A stretch of DNA of 64,000 nt from Pomacea canaliculata. Lineage: Eukaryota; Mollusca; Gastropoda; Architaenioglossa; Ampullariidae. Position numbers and translations under genes: made by a program. This document shows, piece by piece, positions 10,801 through 21,840 of this stretch (positions are counted from its first letter, which is position 1; every line of letters begins with the position of its first letter). The notes under the pieces were generated by a model. The model was not told the DNA's origin, ran no database searches, and was given only the letters and a program-made list of their open reading frames with translations. Where the stretch lies: the NCBI RefSeq assembly GCF_003073045.1, contig NC_037599.1, positions 434,001 through 498,000 on the forward strand, written 5' to 3'.

Positions 10801-13800
10801 GCTTGCTGACTCATTGTTTGACGACCAAGGCAAGAACCAGGATAGGGACCTGGAACATCAGAACCCTCTATGAAAGTGGCAAGTCAGCTCAAGTGGCAAG
10901 AGAAATGAAAAAATACAACATCAGGGTTCTCGGGTTATGCGAAACCAAATGGAATGGAAGTGGCTAGACCAGACAAACATCAGGAGAAACAATATTTACT
11001 CTTGCTGATGTCAACAGAGGCAACGAAGGCACTGATGGCCTGGGAACCAGTCTCACCACAGCTCATGTCAGCAAGATTCAACACCAATGGAAGGAAGATC
11101 ATCATCCAATGGTATGCCCCAACAAATGCAGTAAAGGAAGAGGAAAAAGAAGACTTCTTCAGTTCCCTGCAGTGTTTGCTTGACCACACACCAAGAAGAG
11201 ATCTAAAGATCATTATGGGAGACCTAAATGCCAAAGTGGGAGATGATAACACCAACAGGGAACTCATCATGGGAAGACATGGCGTCGGCAATAAAAACAG
11301 GGAACTCTTCACAGACTTCTGCACTTTCAATGACCACACAAGAATATACACAAGACAACTTGGACTTCCCCTGATGGCCAGACAAAAAAACCAGATCGAC
11401 CATATAACAGTTGCTCAAAAGTGGAGACGGAGTCTTCAAGATGTCCGAGTGAGGAGAGGTGCAGGTGTTGCTACAGAGCACCAGCTCCTAGTGGCAGTCT
11501 TCAAGATTGTCTTCAAGCCAGTTATCGCAGTCTCCTAAGTCACCTTTCTTTGGCAGCTTGAAGATCATGCCTTTTTTCATTCAGTTGGTGTATTTTTCAA
11601 TATTTTCTGGAAGATCTTGCAAAGCTTTGGTATTTCTTCTCCGTCCAACTTGAACATTTTGGAGCAAATCCCATGATGCACAGGCGCTTTGCCATTTTTG
11701 TGTTTTTGTTTACTTCAATCAAGGTGATAGGGCCCAGGTTTATTTCCAGGTTTTCTTCATTTTCCAGGATATTAGCTAGTACTGTAGGGCTTGGTCAGTT
11801 GAGCAGCTGCTCGAAGTACTCCTTCCATCTCTCTACTTTCTTACTTTCTTGCATTTTTAGAGGTAGGGCTTGACTGCCACCTACTTTCCGTTAGCCTTTT
11901 TGTGATCTTGTAAACTACATTCATGTCTTGTCTTCCTGCAGCTTCTTCTGCTCTCATAGCTAGGTTTTCTACAAACTTTCTTTTATCTCTTCTAGCACTC
12001 GTTCTTCCTTGTCTTTTGGGGAATATTCTTTCACAAACTTTTCTTTAGCTGTGGAGACTTCATGTTTTATCTTTTCCTCTGCTCTATTGTTTTCCATGTT
12101 TCCAGGGAGATCCAACTCTCTTTTACTGTTTTTTCTATAGCTGATGTTCTCCATAGTCGCTTCTTTCATTGTTTGGTTAAAGTTGGTAATGGTTATTTGG
12201 GTGTCATCTGTTAGGACAATGAATTTATTTTTAATGCTGTGACGAGTTTCCGCGGAACTGTCGAGTCTTTAAGTTGATCCATGTCAAAGCAATGATGTTT
12301 TTGTTCTCCCACCTTAGCTTTTCTGAACTTTAGAGCAAGTTTGCTGATTAGCAAGTTATAGTCACTGCCTATATCTGCCCCACTTTTGTCTCTGGTCTTG
12401 AAGTGTGTCTCCATTTGCTAATGTTAATGATAGTGTGGTCTGTCAGACTCTCTGTCCTGCCATCAGGTGACTTCCACGTCACTTCATGAATCTTATGCTG
12501 AAAATTTGTTCCTCCAAGTACAAGATCATTTTACTTGCAAAAATCACACAATCTGCTGCCGTTGTCTGTTATATGCCATATGCTTTCCTTTCCCATGCTT
12601 CTTTCTCTTCCTTCATTCTTGTTGCCAGTACTTTCATTGCATTATGGGTAGGGTTGTTTTCCATTTCTGTCTATAAGCTGTCGTAGAAATTATTGTCATC
12701 TTCTTCTGTCTCATTTGTTGGGGCATAGCAGATCAGGATGGAAAGCTCGATGAATCTGGAGTTGTGCCTGGTATGTAGCAGGCGTTTGCTGATTAGTTTC
12801 CAATATGGAATTCTTGTGTTGTTTCGGGATAATCATTGTAGCCCCTTTTCTAATGTTGGTCATCATTCCTTCCAGACCACAAAGTAGTGTCACCATTTGC
12901 AAGAGTCCTCTTTCCTTGGCCTGTCCAACGTGCTTGTGTATTTCCAAGAAGATCGAGTTAGTATAGATGCATTTCTTAGAGGGCCTGTACTGTTCAGTGT
13001 TCTCTCAGCAACCAATAGTAAGAAGAATTTTGGATGAGAGCAGGTCATCTCGCAGGTTGGGAACGTCCTTGTGGCTTTTGTCCACAGCCATCGTAACTCC
13101 AGTTACCTGGTCTGCCTCTTCACTGTTACAGTTTGATGGGCTGTCTCTAGTTTCAGTTTCTGCAACCGTTTTTTTTTTTTACAGGGGTGAATCATTAATC
13201 CATTGCCCAGTCCCCTGTAACCTGGAAGCCCAGTGGACCACTCAGTCTGATCTCTACCCCTTGATCTGTCCAGCATGGGTGACCCTGTCAGGAACTAGTG
13301 CTCCTGTTGGTATAGTTCTAAGGGTCATCGAGATATGCAGGCCCCTGACTGTGACAAAGTGGAGGTCTAACAGGGAAGAATTGCATTATACATTATATAA
13401 TCTGAAAAACTTTGCTAGAGATAATTATCATGATGATCATCCACTGAACCAGGGCTTTGCAGATGTGACAGGCGTGTTTCCAAAAGGTCTTCAACCAATG
13501 TTACAAGAACTAAAGATAAAACAGATAGGACGACATCACAGTGGAATTGGTGAGTGAGGGTTTGTTGGTTGGTTGTTTGAGTTTTACACTATGCAAATTG
13601 GAGAGTGAGAAAGAGAGTGTTTGTGTGTGCTGAAGCACTGAGTGCACATATGTAAATGTTAGTATATCTGTTAAGAAAGAAAGACTATCCATTTTGCCAA
13701 AAACTAAACCCTCAGATGTTATTCATCAGTTATCTTTTTAAAATATTTTAAGCCCAAAGAAACCTGTTTAAATTTAACGATATTACAACATCAACAAGAC

Positions 13801-13989
13801 TATATTTTTGCTTGGAAAATATTCATTTTTGTGACTGTCTTTAGAGGGAGATTGGTAACAGGAGACTTGTTTTCTGCATGTCACAAGACAGTTTTGCTAC
13901 ATTTTGCAGATGATTGCAGAAATATTGCTGCCATTTTGAAGAGCCTGCTGGAAAAAGGATACATATTCTCTACCACAGGAACTTTGTGA
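7832..13989 (+). CDS. ERI1/ERI3-like DEDDh 3'-5' exoribonuclease, seven exons
   Basis: Seven exons join in phase to 218 codons plus stop: 7832-7972, 8554-8670, 9093-9152, 9965-10053, 10187-10259, 13453-13549 and 13910-13989. All introns are GT-AG. The protein carries the DEDDh exonuclease signature: DFE at residues 33-35, the GDWD block at 129-132, and HHSGIDD at 188-194 with catalytic H189 and D194. The family trims RNA 3' ends (small RNA, histone mRNA or 5.8S rRNA tails) using two metal ions. The blocks EIIEFPVLKF, YVQP and QLTPFC match ERI family members, ERI3 best in my judgement. The protein is short, without the SAP domain of ERI1. The first 25 residues are basic with no acidic residue, which could be a mitochondrial presequence. 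The start is the first ATG; a second in-frame ATG is four codons downstream. Intron 5 (3.2 kb) is full of LINE sequence. The final exon is repeated, damaged, at 43,199-43,272. Confidence 0.9.
8020..8216. repeat. Tandem repeat of about 80-95 bp in ERI intron 1
   Basis: Two and a half units share GCGCACATTATAGTATTATG and GTTGACATGGACACCAAGAT, separated by variable (TA)n. It is intronic, with no apparent effect on the reading frame. Confidence 0.75.
9330..9775 (-). mobile_element. LINE reverse-transcriptase relic in ERI intron 3
   Basis: On the minus strand a decayed RT palm is readable. The block FADNMALVAQLKDED lies near 9,560-9,605, a degenerate form of the FADD active-site motif, followed by a segment reading KLHSWFQDNFLVLNVS. 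Upstream text resembling an RT finger region is interrupted by stops. It belongs to the LINE group common in animals (CR1/L2/Jockey-like), but the clade cannot be fixed from the fragment. It is an old, inactive copy on the strand opposite to the host gene. Confidence 0.65.
10490..11515 (+). mobile_element. Non-LTR retrotransposon 5' part with endonuclease domain (broken)
   Basis: A 5' region (10,490-10,700) is followed by a protein-like stretch with the APE-type endonuclease blocks: GTWNIRTLYESGKSAQVA (10,849-10,903), the ETKW-type catalytic block near 10,940, IMGDLNAKVGDDN near 11,212-11,250, IDHI near 11,396 and RRSLQDVRVRRGA near 11,430. The frame breaks around 10,954-10,967, where one frame ends in a stop and another takes over. 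RT is absent. The sequence resembles the endonuclease often annotated as craniofacial development protein 2-like in animal genomes. It is inserted in intron 5 of the ERI gene. Confidence 0.8.
11516..12990 (-). mobile_element. Second LINE fragment, opposite orientation (endonuclease C-terminus to RT start)
   Basis: Read on the minus strand from right to left, the fragment runs from endonuclease text through a block ending GADIGSDYNLLISKLALKF (12,330-12,395). A Lys/Glu-rich linker follows (12,169-11,969), and then the beginning of an RT domain with a KKGDLxDC-like motif (about 11,530-11,560). Stops and frame changes are frequent. It meets the plus-strand LINE fragment tail to tail at about 11,515. 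The stretch 13,000-13,400, with a T11 run, may be further repeat sequence that I could not classify. Confidence 0.65.
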
Positions 13990-14140
13990 CATTAGATTGT
14001 CAACTGTGACAGGTTGTGGTTGCTTTATGGACTTTCAATGTGAACTACTTTACACATGAAATAATGAACCAAATGAACTGAAATTATGGCTAAAATTTCT
14101 TTCTTAAATGCATTTTTTTAAAAATTACAAATCTTAGTAT

Positions 14141-14330
14141 TATAATAATAAAACTTTATTTATAGACCATCTTATCCCACGAAGAAAGACAGGCTGAAGG
14201 TGCTTACATACATGAAGTGGCAAGAGCATACACTTATTAGTAGGCATCAAATGCGTCTTCATTCATTCAAACATAGCTCTCTTTCTCTCTCCACCCTCTC
14301 ACACACAGAGGCTCACAGGGTAGAGGAAAC
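14141..14330 (-). mobile_element. Probable ATT-tailed SINE/LINE 3' end (copy A)
   Basis: On the minus strand the sequence ends in a GATAAGATGGTCTATAAA-type word followed by AAAGTTTTATTATTATA. This resembles the 3' ends of ATT-tailed SINE/RTE-type elements. No target-site duplication was identified. The counterpart in copy B is about 43,405-43,605. Confidence 0.35.
14147..14152 (+). terminator. Candidate polyadenylation signal for ERI gene
   Basis: AATAAA lies 158 bp after the ERI stop codon. It also sits at the edge of an ATT-rich repeat tail, so the signal may have been supplied by a mobile element. Confidence 0.45.
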
Positions 14331-14344
14331 CCGAGTACCCCAAA

Positions 14345-16680
14345 AAAACCAACCACAGATAGTCCTGTAATTATGTCATATTCAGAGAGAGAGAGAGTGC
14401 TGAAGTTGAGATAGGAACCTACCGGTGTTGTGGAGAAAGATGTTTTAGCTGCAGTGCCACCAGCCTCTTCCTTCACCGCATACTTTGCTTTTCTCAGGCT
14501 TATACCCCTTCATGTTGAGACATTCTGGAGTTGTCTTATTTTTTTTGCTGTTATTATATCAGATTTTGTAGCAAATGCTGTTATTATGCTGTCAGATTTG
14601 TGGGAGATTTATAGGGAGAGAGGTGTGGCTAGAAGCTAGGGAGATGCACATTAGCTGAGTCAAGACGCGTGGCACAGATTACTTCCCCAATCCTTGTCGG
14701 GGAAGCAGCAAGGGAGAGAATATGGTTACCAACAACTGGAAAGAATATTTGTCCATCACTGAATTATTGGAAGTAAATAAAAATCTGTAAGTGAGCGGAC
14801 AGGTGTTTGTTGATCTCTAAAGTGTGGTGAAGACATGACAAAACAACTTTTGCAAAGCCAAGAACAGACGGGTATAGACTACAGGGTGTTTGGTATGTGC
14901 AACACAGAACGTGAGAACTTCAAGGAGGCAAGACAGCTACCGTCCTGACAAATTCTCTTAGGGAACTTCCACAGTTCTAGCCTTTCCCCACAAGTCAGTG
15001 CAACAAACTCCAAGTAAGCTATTTGAGTTTATTGTACTACAACTGGCTGCTGTTGAAAGTGGGTGTGTTTGAGCTGAACTGGACTTAACATTAGTATGGT
15101 GTGTCAAGTAAACTTAATCTGTTCTTGTGATGTGGCAGTTGAACTGGGTGTAATTTTGTAGAAGTGGTTGCTTTCTTAAGTTGTATATGAGGTAAATGGG
15201 ATTCAAAAGAATAGGCTCTCTGTCTTTCACTCGAAGAAAGTGTCAGTATGTAGAAGTGTCTTTCAGGCCGCCCTTCCTACCAGATGCAAGTTGACACGAG
15301 GGGATGTACACCAACCTGTGACAACCTCCCAGCTGCCGCCTGCACTCGAGGCCATGTGATGGAGCCTTCATTAGCTGCGCCCTGACCGCTCCTACAATGG
15401 TTTTATGCTTTAACATGCTTTTAAAACTATTGTAATTGCGGAAAGTAAAGAGATTTAATGCGGGTCTCTGTGCCAGCTGGTGCGAACAGCCCCTGATAAA
15501 GTGAAGATACAGGTGTGTCCGCACACAAGCGCTGGAGTGTTGTGAGTGGTTAACACACTGCTGGAGGACTGTAGCGGTCTGTCGGCGACTGCACTCCACA
15601 CTGTACCCGGGTGTGGTCACAAACTAGCGGACTTGATGTCAGCCACACTGTCACCATCCTCAGGAAGTAACTTACTTGACACTCGCTGTCAGTGACAAAA
15701 AGAGTTGTGGAAACATTGTGTCTTTCGTGACGGCCCTCGTGTAGCGACCTGACAGGTAAATATGTTCACTTCTTCTTGTTCCTATTCACCCCCAGTGGAG
15801 CATAGGGCCGCAACTATACCACGCAAAGATGTTCACTACAGCTGACCTAATCCATCCGCACATTGTGTTTGAAAGAGAAAAATGTTTTTACATCAAGGCG
15901 ATTTCGCACTGTGGAGGATGGGAATCTAGGGGGAATAGAGGGAATATTTAGTATTGTTTTTATAAATTGGCGATTGTATTGTTTGCCACTATCTTCACAG
16001 GTTGTATAAAACTTTTTTTGAGGGGAGGGGGGGGAGCGTTAGAGTTTCTTCTGTTTATTAAGTAGCTCTACCTCATGTTTGGTGTTAGTGTAGTTTGATG
16101 GAAGCCTATATTTACTGTGTACCAGCATGTTGCATTCATGGTCTCTTATGGTGAGGCGCAGATCTCAAATTGTCACGATATTCATCCGCCGTACGCACTA
16201 TTTCACGTTGGAGCTGAGCATCGTTCACCTTGCCTTGAGGAGCAAAGTAGGATTTGTAGTCGAGGGCCTCGCCCTGGAAAGAAATGCTCACTTGTAGAGA
16301 CCAGACATCACGTGGCTATTAAAGTCAACACTAAAGTTTGAGTGTGAGCCTCGCATCGGAATAAATGGAGTCAATGACATGTTTATCTGTAAACACGGGT
16401 AACCCGCTCGTCCTTTTGACGAACTGTCACAACTGCTTCTTAAACCAACAGGTTGACCATTTGCTTGAACTGTTTCCTTTCTCTAGTTCAAATTCTTGCT
16501 TTGCTTTATTTTAATTATTATCCTATCTGCTTCTTCCTTTCTTGCAAAGCTTTTCTACCGCAAGTTTCCTTCTTGTAATTCATCGCCTAATGTGTTTGGT
16601 AAGGCGCGTGTCCTTGCGGACTGTCAGTTGACCACACTCCTTGTAAGCCACCTTGTCTCTACCGGGGTCTTGGCGCCATT
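14345..16680. other. Intergenic DNA, no gene recognised (copy A)
   Basis: No supported exon, RNA gene or transposon was found. It contains an A-only 48-bp segment flanked by GAACTT words (14,915-14,968) and an A-only segment of about 280 bp (about 16,330-16,612) that copy B replaces with about 17 unrelated bases. Confidence 0.4.
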
Positions 16681-17765
16681 CTACCCAGCGTTGTTGTTGT
16701 TGCTGTTGTTGTTGTTGTTTGCTTTCGAAAAGACAAGGATTGTGTGATTCTTTCTTTTATGCAGATGACTGCGCAGTCCCAGTGTGGAAGCGCAGAGTCT
16801 GATACAGGTGAGGCACAGAAACTCCGTTGCCGTGGTGACTACTGGATGTACTTGCTGACGTCGGGCAGCAACGTCTCTGCCGCCGGTGGGCCCAAGGGCT
16901 ATGGGAGCTGCGTACATCAGTCTAGTCCATTGGCTTCTGTCGCTGGTTGTAGCTTCCACTTGTTTTGGCTTCTCCTTGAATGTGATTTTGTAGCTCTGGG
17001 CGTCCTTGCTTCCTCTCGCCTTCCTCGAGCAGTCTAGCTCGCTGTACAGCAGTTGGCGGGGGATGCGGTGACTTTCCATTCTGATGACCCGTCTAACAGT
17101 GTGGTATTGATTCTGGTGCAGTCTTCCCTCTCCTTAGTCTTGCCATCTAATGCCAAGAATGGAGCGAAGGGCTCGCACGAGGAAATTTTGCAGCTGTGTA
17201 AGATGCTTGCAGTCCAGAGTTCAGTTCTTACAGCCGTAGAGGAGAGAAGTGAAGACAGTTTGTACACTTTCAGCTTTGTGGAAACTTTGATGTTGCGCTA
17301 ATTCAGTATCTTTGTTGCGAAGTCGCCCCAGTGTCTGACCCGCATAGTTCATCCTGCACGTGATCTTATCCTGCGACCCATCGCTGGAGATGATGTTGTT
17401 TCCCAAATACTGAAAGCTGTTGGCGTGTTTGTGCCGTGGATGTTGATGCTGGGGGACCACTGCAGTGGTGTCGGGAGCAGGCTGGTGTAACACCTGGGTC
17501 TTCGCTAGGCTGATGGTAAGTCCCAATGGATGGATGCCTCGCAAAACCTGTCGAGCATCAGGTGAAGGTCGCTGTCCTTGTGGGCCAGGAGGGCGCAGTC
17601 GTCAGTAAAAGGGGGTTCCTGTGTCAGTTTGTTGGAGCGGGGAGGCGCCTGAGGTTGAAGAGCGAGCCGACAGACCCTACCGCATGCAGACCCCCTCACG
17701 CATGTTGCATGTTGTGGACAACGTGGGGCTGCATGCAACTAAAGATCAGGTTGAATAAAACTGGG
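16681..17765 (-). mobile_element. LINE RT and C-terminal zinc-knuckle fragment (copy A)
   Basis: On the minus strand, from right to left, the fragment holds RT block GCVLAPVLFNLIF, the active-site block FTDDCALLAHKDSDLHLMLD (near 17,550-17,611), a block with ISLAKTQVLHQPAP, then NSFQYLGNNIISSDGSQDK. A C-terminal block RIPRQLLYSELDCSRKARG and a Cys/His motif CLTCIRLCASTLGLRSHLH follow. A (CAA)n tail, seen as (GTT)n at 16,690-16,720, closes the element, as in RTE-like LINEs with simple-repeat tails. The frame is broken several times and the N-terminal half is missing. Copy B holds the same insertion, so it predates the A/B split. Confidence 0.75.
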
Positions 17766-18170
17766 GCAAGAACACATCCCTCATTTATTAACATGCATCC
17801 TGCAGCAGTGCTAATTAATGCTCACGCTTCCGCCAACTGTTATTTTGGAGTCAAGTGTTTGATTCTGCAACACGCATCTTGCAGGCTACTTGTCTTCTGG
17901 GGAATCTAGCCTGCAAAGATGTTGGAGCTGTGACTGCACCTACACTTGCCTACACTGCCAACGGTTTGTTGCTGGTCGTGGTGACGTCTGTGTGTTTTCA
18001 CTGACAACCACAGCCACGATGTCATGTTTGGAGCTCGCTGATTGACTGTGGTCTGTCCACCACACAAGGTGGAGTTTCCTTCAAGCACCAGCTTCTCTCT
18101 TCCTATCACTTGCTACCACAATCTTCGTCTTCGGAGGTTTGATGCTTCTGCTATCTGGAAAGCAGATAAT
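17766..18170. other. Unclassified conserved spacer (copy A)
   Basis: Nearly identical to 46,785-47,147 in copy B. A 67-codon open frame on the minus strand (18,109-17,906) is identical in both copies but shows no recognisable motif. It may be the 5' continuation of the LINE fragment. Confidence 0.3.
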
Positions 18171-18318
18171 ATTAACCTTAGCAGGTAATACTAACCTTTA
18201 GCAGCTGATACTAACTTTTAGCAGGTAATACTAACCTTTAGCAGCTAATACTAACCTTTAGCAGCTAATACTAACCTTTAGCAGCTAATACTAACTTTTA
18301 GCAGGTAATACTAACCTT
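18171..18318. repeat. 20-bp minisatellite, about 8 units (copy A)
   Basis: The unit is GCAGCTAATACTAACCTTTA, with GCAGGTAATA variants. The same locus in copy B is about 1.75 kb long (47,148-48,893). Confidence 0.9.
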
Positions 18319-18439
18319 TGTCGTCCTTTTACCGTTTGACAGTTTGTAGCACAACACGGTGTTCTCCACTAACCTCTGTTTGTCCGCGTGTCGTGGTAGG
18401 CAGCTGAGGTGAACACATTGAAAACACACGAGCACCTCG

Positions 18440-18653
18440 ACCGTCCGAGGTTGCTTCATCTTCTAACCCTTTCGTCTATTGATTAGTCCGCCTGCTCGTC
18501 TCCTTGTGAGTCATTTAACTCAGTTATTGCTGTTCCCGATTCCTCTTTGGTGTTCTCTTTGTTTTGATTACTTTTCAGCATGTGCGTATTATACATCGTC
18601 TTGTGGTCTCCACAGAACATGTCATTCATGAGCGTCATCAGGCGCTGTATAAG

Positions 18654-18687
<34 letters not shown>

Positions 18688-18844
18688 CTAACAGCTGACG
18701 ATTGTGTTCTGCGCTAGGGTATGTCCACGTATCGCGTGATATGCAGCTGAAGGTCCTCACCTTGGATGACAAGATGCTCCAGTCTTATGCTGCTCAGTGT
18801 TTACAGTGGTTCTGATGAGTTTGTTTACTGTAAAGGTAAATCTG
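18440..18844. other. 405-bp segment present only in copy A
   Basis: Copy B joins GAGCACCTCG directly to GTCTACGGTGG near 49,015. Copy A has 405 bp in between, including a (GTT)n microsatellite at 18,652-18,688. No target-site duplication or inverted ends are visible, so deletion in B is as likely as insertion in A. Confidence 0.6.
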
Positions 18845-18900
18845 GTCTACGGTGGTCTTAGTCTCCTTGCACATCAACTAAAAGTGCAACCTTAGGTAGC

Positions 18901-19428
18901 GTGGACTGGCGCTTCCCGCGATGCCTGGAGGACAAAGGGAGATTGCAGTACACTGAACATCCATCGTTCAATGTTGACGGCCACCTGAACAAGCTGGGAT
19001 ATGTAAGCAGACTCGGTATTTGGTTCCTCATGACTAACAGACGTTTATTTGACAGCGCGAATAACCAGCTGTCATCTGCTCTTTAAGCGTGAGGATAACG
19101 ATCCTCCTTTTGAAGCGACTGATAAGTGATGATGAGAAGTGGATTGTTTACAGAGTGCGCGAACGGTCTTGGTCCCGACGAGACAGTTCGCTTCCGACGA
19201 TGTGCAAAGCAGACATTCCTCAGAAGGTGATGTTGTCGGTGTGGTGGGATTTTAAAGGCGCCGTGTTTTTACGAGCTTCTACGAAGGACAAAGACAATCC
19301 GAATGTGTACAGTCGGCGATGAGACAGTTTGAATGAATCCATCATCCAGAAACATCTAGCGCTCGTTAGTCGCAAAGGAGTCGTGTTCTGTCTCGACAAC
19401 GTGAGACCACACACAATTTGATCTCCCG
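18901..19428 (+). pseudogene. Mariner-family transposase fossil (copy A)
   Basis: Frames change, but mariner (IS630/Tc1 superfamily) transposase text is clear: HLNKLGYVSRLGIW (helix-turn-helix region), ISDDEKWIVY around the first catalytic Asp, KADIPQKVMLSVWWDFKG, then ALVSRKGVVFCLDNVRPHT with the second catalytic Asp. The third catalytic residue and the C-terminus are missing. The ORF runs into a stop directly before the CACC array. At least two frameshifts and the missing N-terminus make it inactive. Terminal inverted repeats were not found. Confidence 0.8.
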
Positions 19429-19450
19429 GCAACAGCTACTGAAGAATACT

Positions 19451-20260
19451 CACCACACCCACCAAACTCACCACACCCACCATGCCCACCACACTCGCCA
19501 CACCCACCATGCCACCATACCACACTCACCACACCCACCATGCCCATCACACCCACCACACTCGCCACACCCACCATGCCCACCATACCACACTCACCAC
19601 ACCCACCATGCCCATCACACCCACCACACTCGCCACACCACTATATTCACCATGCCCACTACACCCACCATGCCCACCACACTCGCCATGCCCACCATAC
19701 TCACCATGCCCACTACACCCACCATACTCACCATGCCCACCCACCAAACTCACCCATGCCCACCACACTCTCCATGCCCACTACACCCACCATACTCACC
19801 ATGCCCACCACACCCACCATACCACACTCACCACACCCACCATGCCCATCACACCCACCACACTCGCCACACCCACTATATTTCACCATGCCCACTACAC
19901 CACCATGCCCACCACACTCGCCATGCCACCATACTCACCATGCCCACCACACTCACCATGCCCACCACACCCACCATACTCACCATGCCCACCACACCAC
20001 CATACTCACCACACCCACCATACTCACCATGCCCACCATACTCACCATGCCCACCACACCCACCATACTTCACCATGCCCACTACACCCACCATACGCAC
20101 CATGCCCACCCACCAAACTCACCATGCCCACCATACTCACCATGCCACCAAACCCACCATGCCCACCACACCCACCATACTCACCATGCCCACTACACCC
20201 ACCATGCCCACCATGCCCCCCACACTCACCACGCCCACCAAACTCACCATGCCCACCACA
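19451..20260. repeat. CACC-type minisatellite, about 810 bp (copy A)
   Basis: Interspersed 9-, 18- and 27-bp words built from CACCATGCC, CACCACACC and CACCATACT. It is open in all three plus frames because the word lengths are multiples of three and stops are excluded. That gives Thr/His/Pro-rich pseudo-proteins which I do not call genes. The copy B locus is about 305 bp. Confidence 0.9.
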
Positions 20261-20796
20261 CACCTAATGGCGACCTGGAAGATTCAAAGATACGAGGCTG
20301 TCAAATCACAACAAAAAGGCGGAGGGACTGGACAGGTCATTGGCACGCGAGTCGCTGTCAGGCGCAGCTGGACTTGACTTTCTCAGTTGTTCAGCTGGAT
20401 CCTGACGCTCAAGCAGATGAAGAGAATATTTGTTTACATCACCATTGTTTCTCTCCGGAGTTTTGATCATAGCTACACTTCTTAGAAGCCCTCAGCCCAA
20501 GGAAACAAAAAGTAAGCGCGAACCTACATTTTCATTGTCCGTTAAAACAAGTAACGGGAATTTTACTTACTCAGTCCACTTATTCACATCTACATGGTTT
20601 TTGAAGGTAAGCCCTGGCAAATTAAAAGAACATAGCACAGTTATTCATTTTCTACAAAAACATTTGTTTCATGTTGTAAAGACAAGCAAACGTGGAGTGT
20701 TCTACTTTCTAACTTCAGACCTCACAGAAGGTTCAGCTAATACAAAGCTTCCGTTGTAAGGTGTCGACCTCACATGTGGCCATGAGGCGTTGTCCA

Positions 20797-20810
20797 GTTA
20801 CCATGGTAAC
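20797..20810. promoter_or_regulatory. RFX X-box-like palindrome upstream of GT14 (copy A)
   Basis: GTTACCATGGTAAC is a perfect 14-bp palindrome fitting the RFX X-box consensus. It is placed 227 bp before the GT14 ATG and lies between two copies of a GAGGCGTYGTCCAGTT word. It is identical in copy B (50,468-50,481). Binding is inferred, not shown. Confidence 0.45.
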
Positions 20811-21840
20811 GAGGCGTCGTCCAGTTTGCCCAGATGGGAATGCCATCGGTTAAAGTTGCGAACTTACCAAGTGTAGGAATCAGCATATTAGATTCTCAGA
20901 GAGTAAAGGAAACGTGTGCTAGCCTTTAAAGAACACTCGAGGCACATATTTCTTCATGAAGACGACAATGGCCATCACGATGATGGAGCTTGGTAAAATT
21001 TTTTTTTTCACTTCTCGTGCAGCGTGTGTTGGGGAGATGAAGGTGTGCGGCCTTGTCATGGCGGGCGGCTGGTCCAATGCCTGCTGACCGGCACTGCTGA
21101 CGGCTGGCGTCCTGTACTGCTTCCTCTACTTCCATTTTTCACGCCATCCGCACTCGTATCCGACCTCGCAATCTGGACTTGCAAGCCTCCACCTCCCTGC
21201 CCATCAGCCCTCACGCCGTCACGTGGTCTGGCGCGACCATGACGTGACGGAACGTGCGACGAGCGAAGGGATGCAGCACCTGCGGGAGTTCCAGAGCGCC
21301 GCACACCATTACTGGCGGAAGCTGCAGGACTTGCTGGTGGCGCGGAACCGGGCCAAGTTTCCAAGCGTGTCGTACTGGAACTGCTCGTGTCTGTGGAGAG
21401 CGACGCAGACAACCACACCGGAAATGCCACGCTGTGACGACGAAACGTGACGAGGCTGAAGACGCCGCAAGACTACCTGGCGGAGACGCAGAACTGCACG
21501 CGCTTTGTGCTGCACGGCGGCTTCAAGATGGCGGCGGTCAGCGAGGAGGAGTTGGCCTTCCCTCTGGCCTTCAGTCTCTTGGTGTACAAGGATCTTGACC
21601 AGGTGGGTGGCCACGGCAGGTGCTAAACGTTTATACGAGAAAGTAAACACGGCAACACCTCCGTAGGTCGTACTTGCCTTGAACTCTGACTCCAATGTTT
21701 GTTTGACAACGAGGCTTAGCATGTTGTTGCCTTAGAACATCTTCTGTTCAACGTTGCAACTCTCGCGCCTTGTTAACATGGTCTCCTATCGCTGTCAAAG
21801 CTAAGACCAACAGTTCCCATGGAAATTTACTAGAGGGTAG

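Noticed and set aside
15243..15620. 125-codon minus-strand frame with Cys/His residues
   Set aside because: No domain and no splice context, and the counterpart in copy B (44,500-44,870) is frame-broken.
19418..20466. Long Thr/His/Pro-rich open frames of 260-320 codons in three plus frames
   Set aside because: They are produced by the CACC minisatellite, whose word lengths are multiples of three and lack stops. All three frames are open alike, and copy B has a much shorter array.
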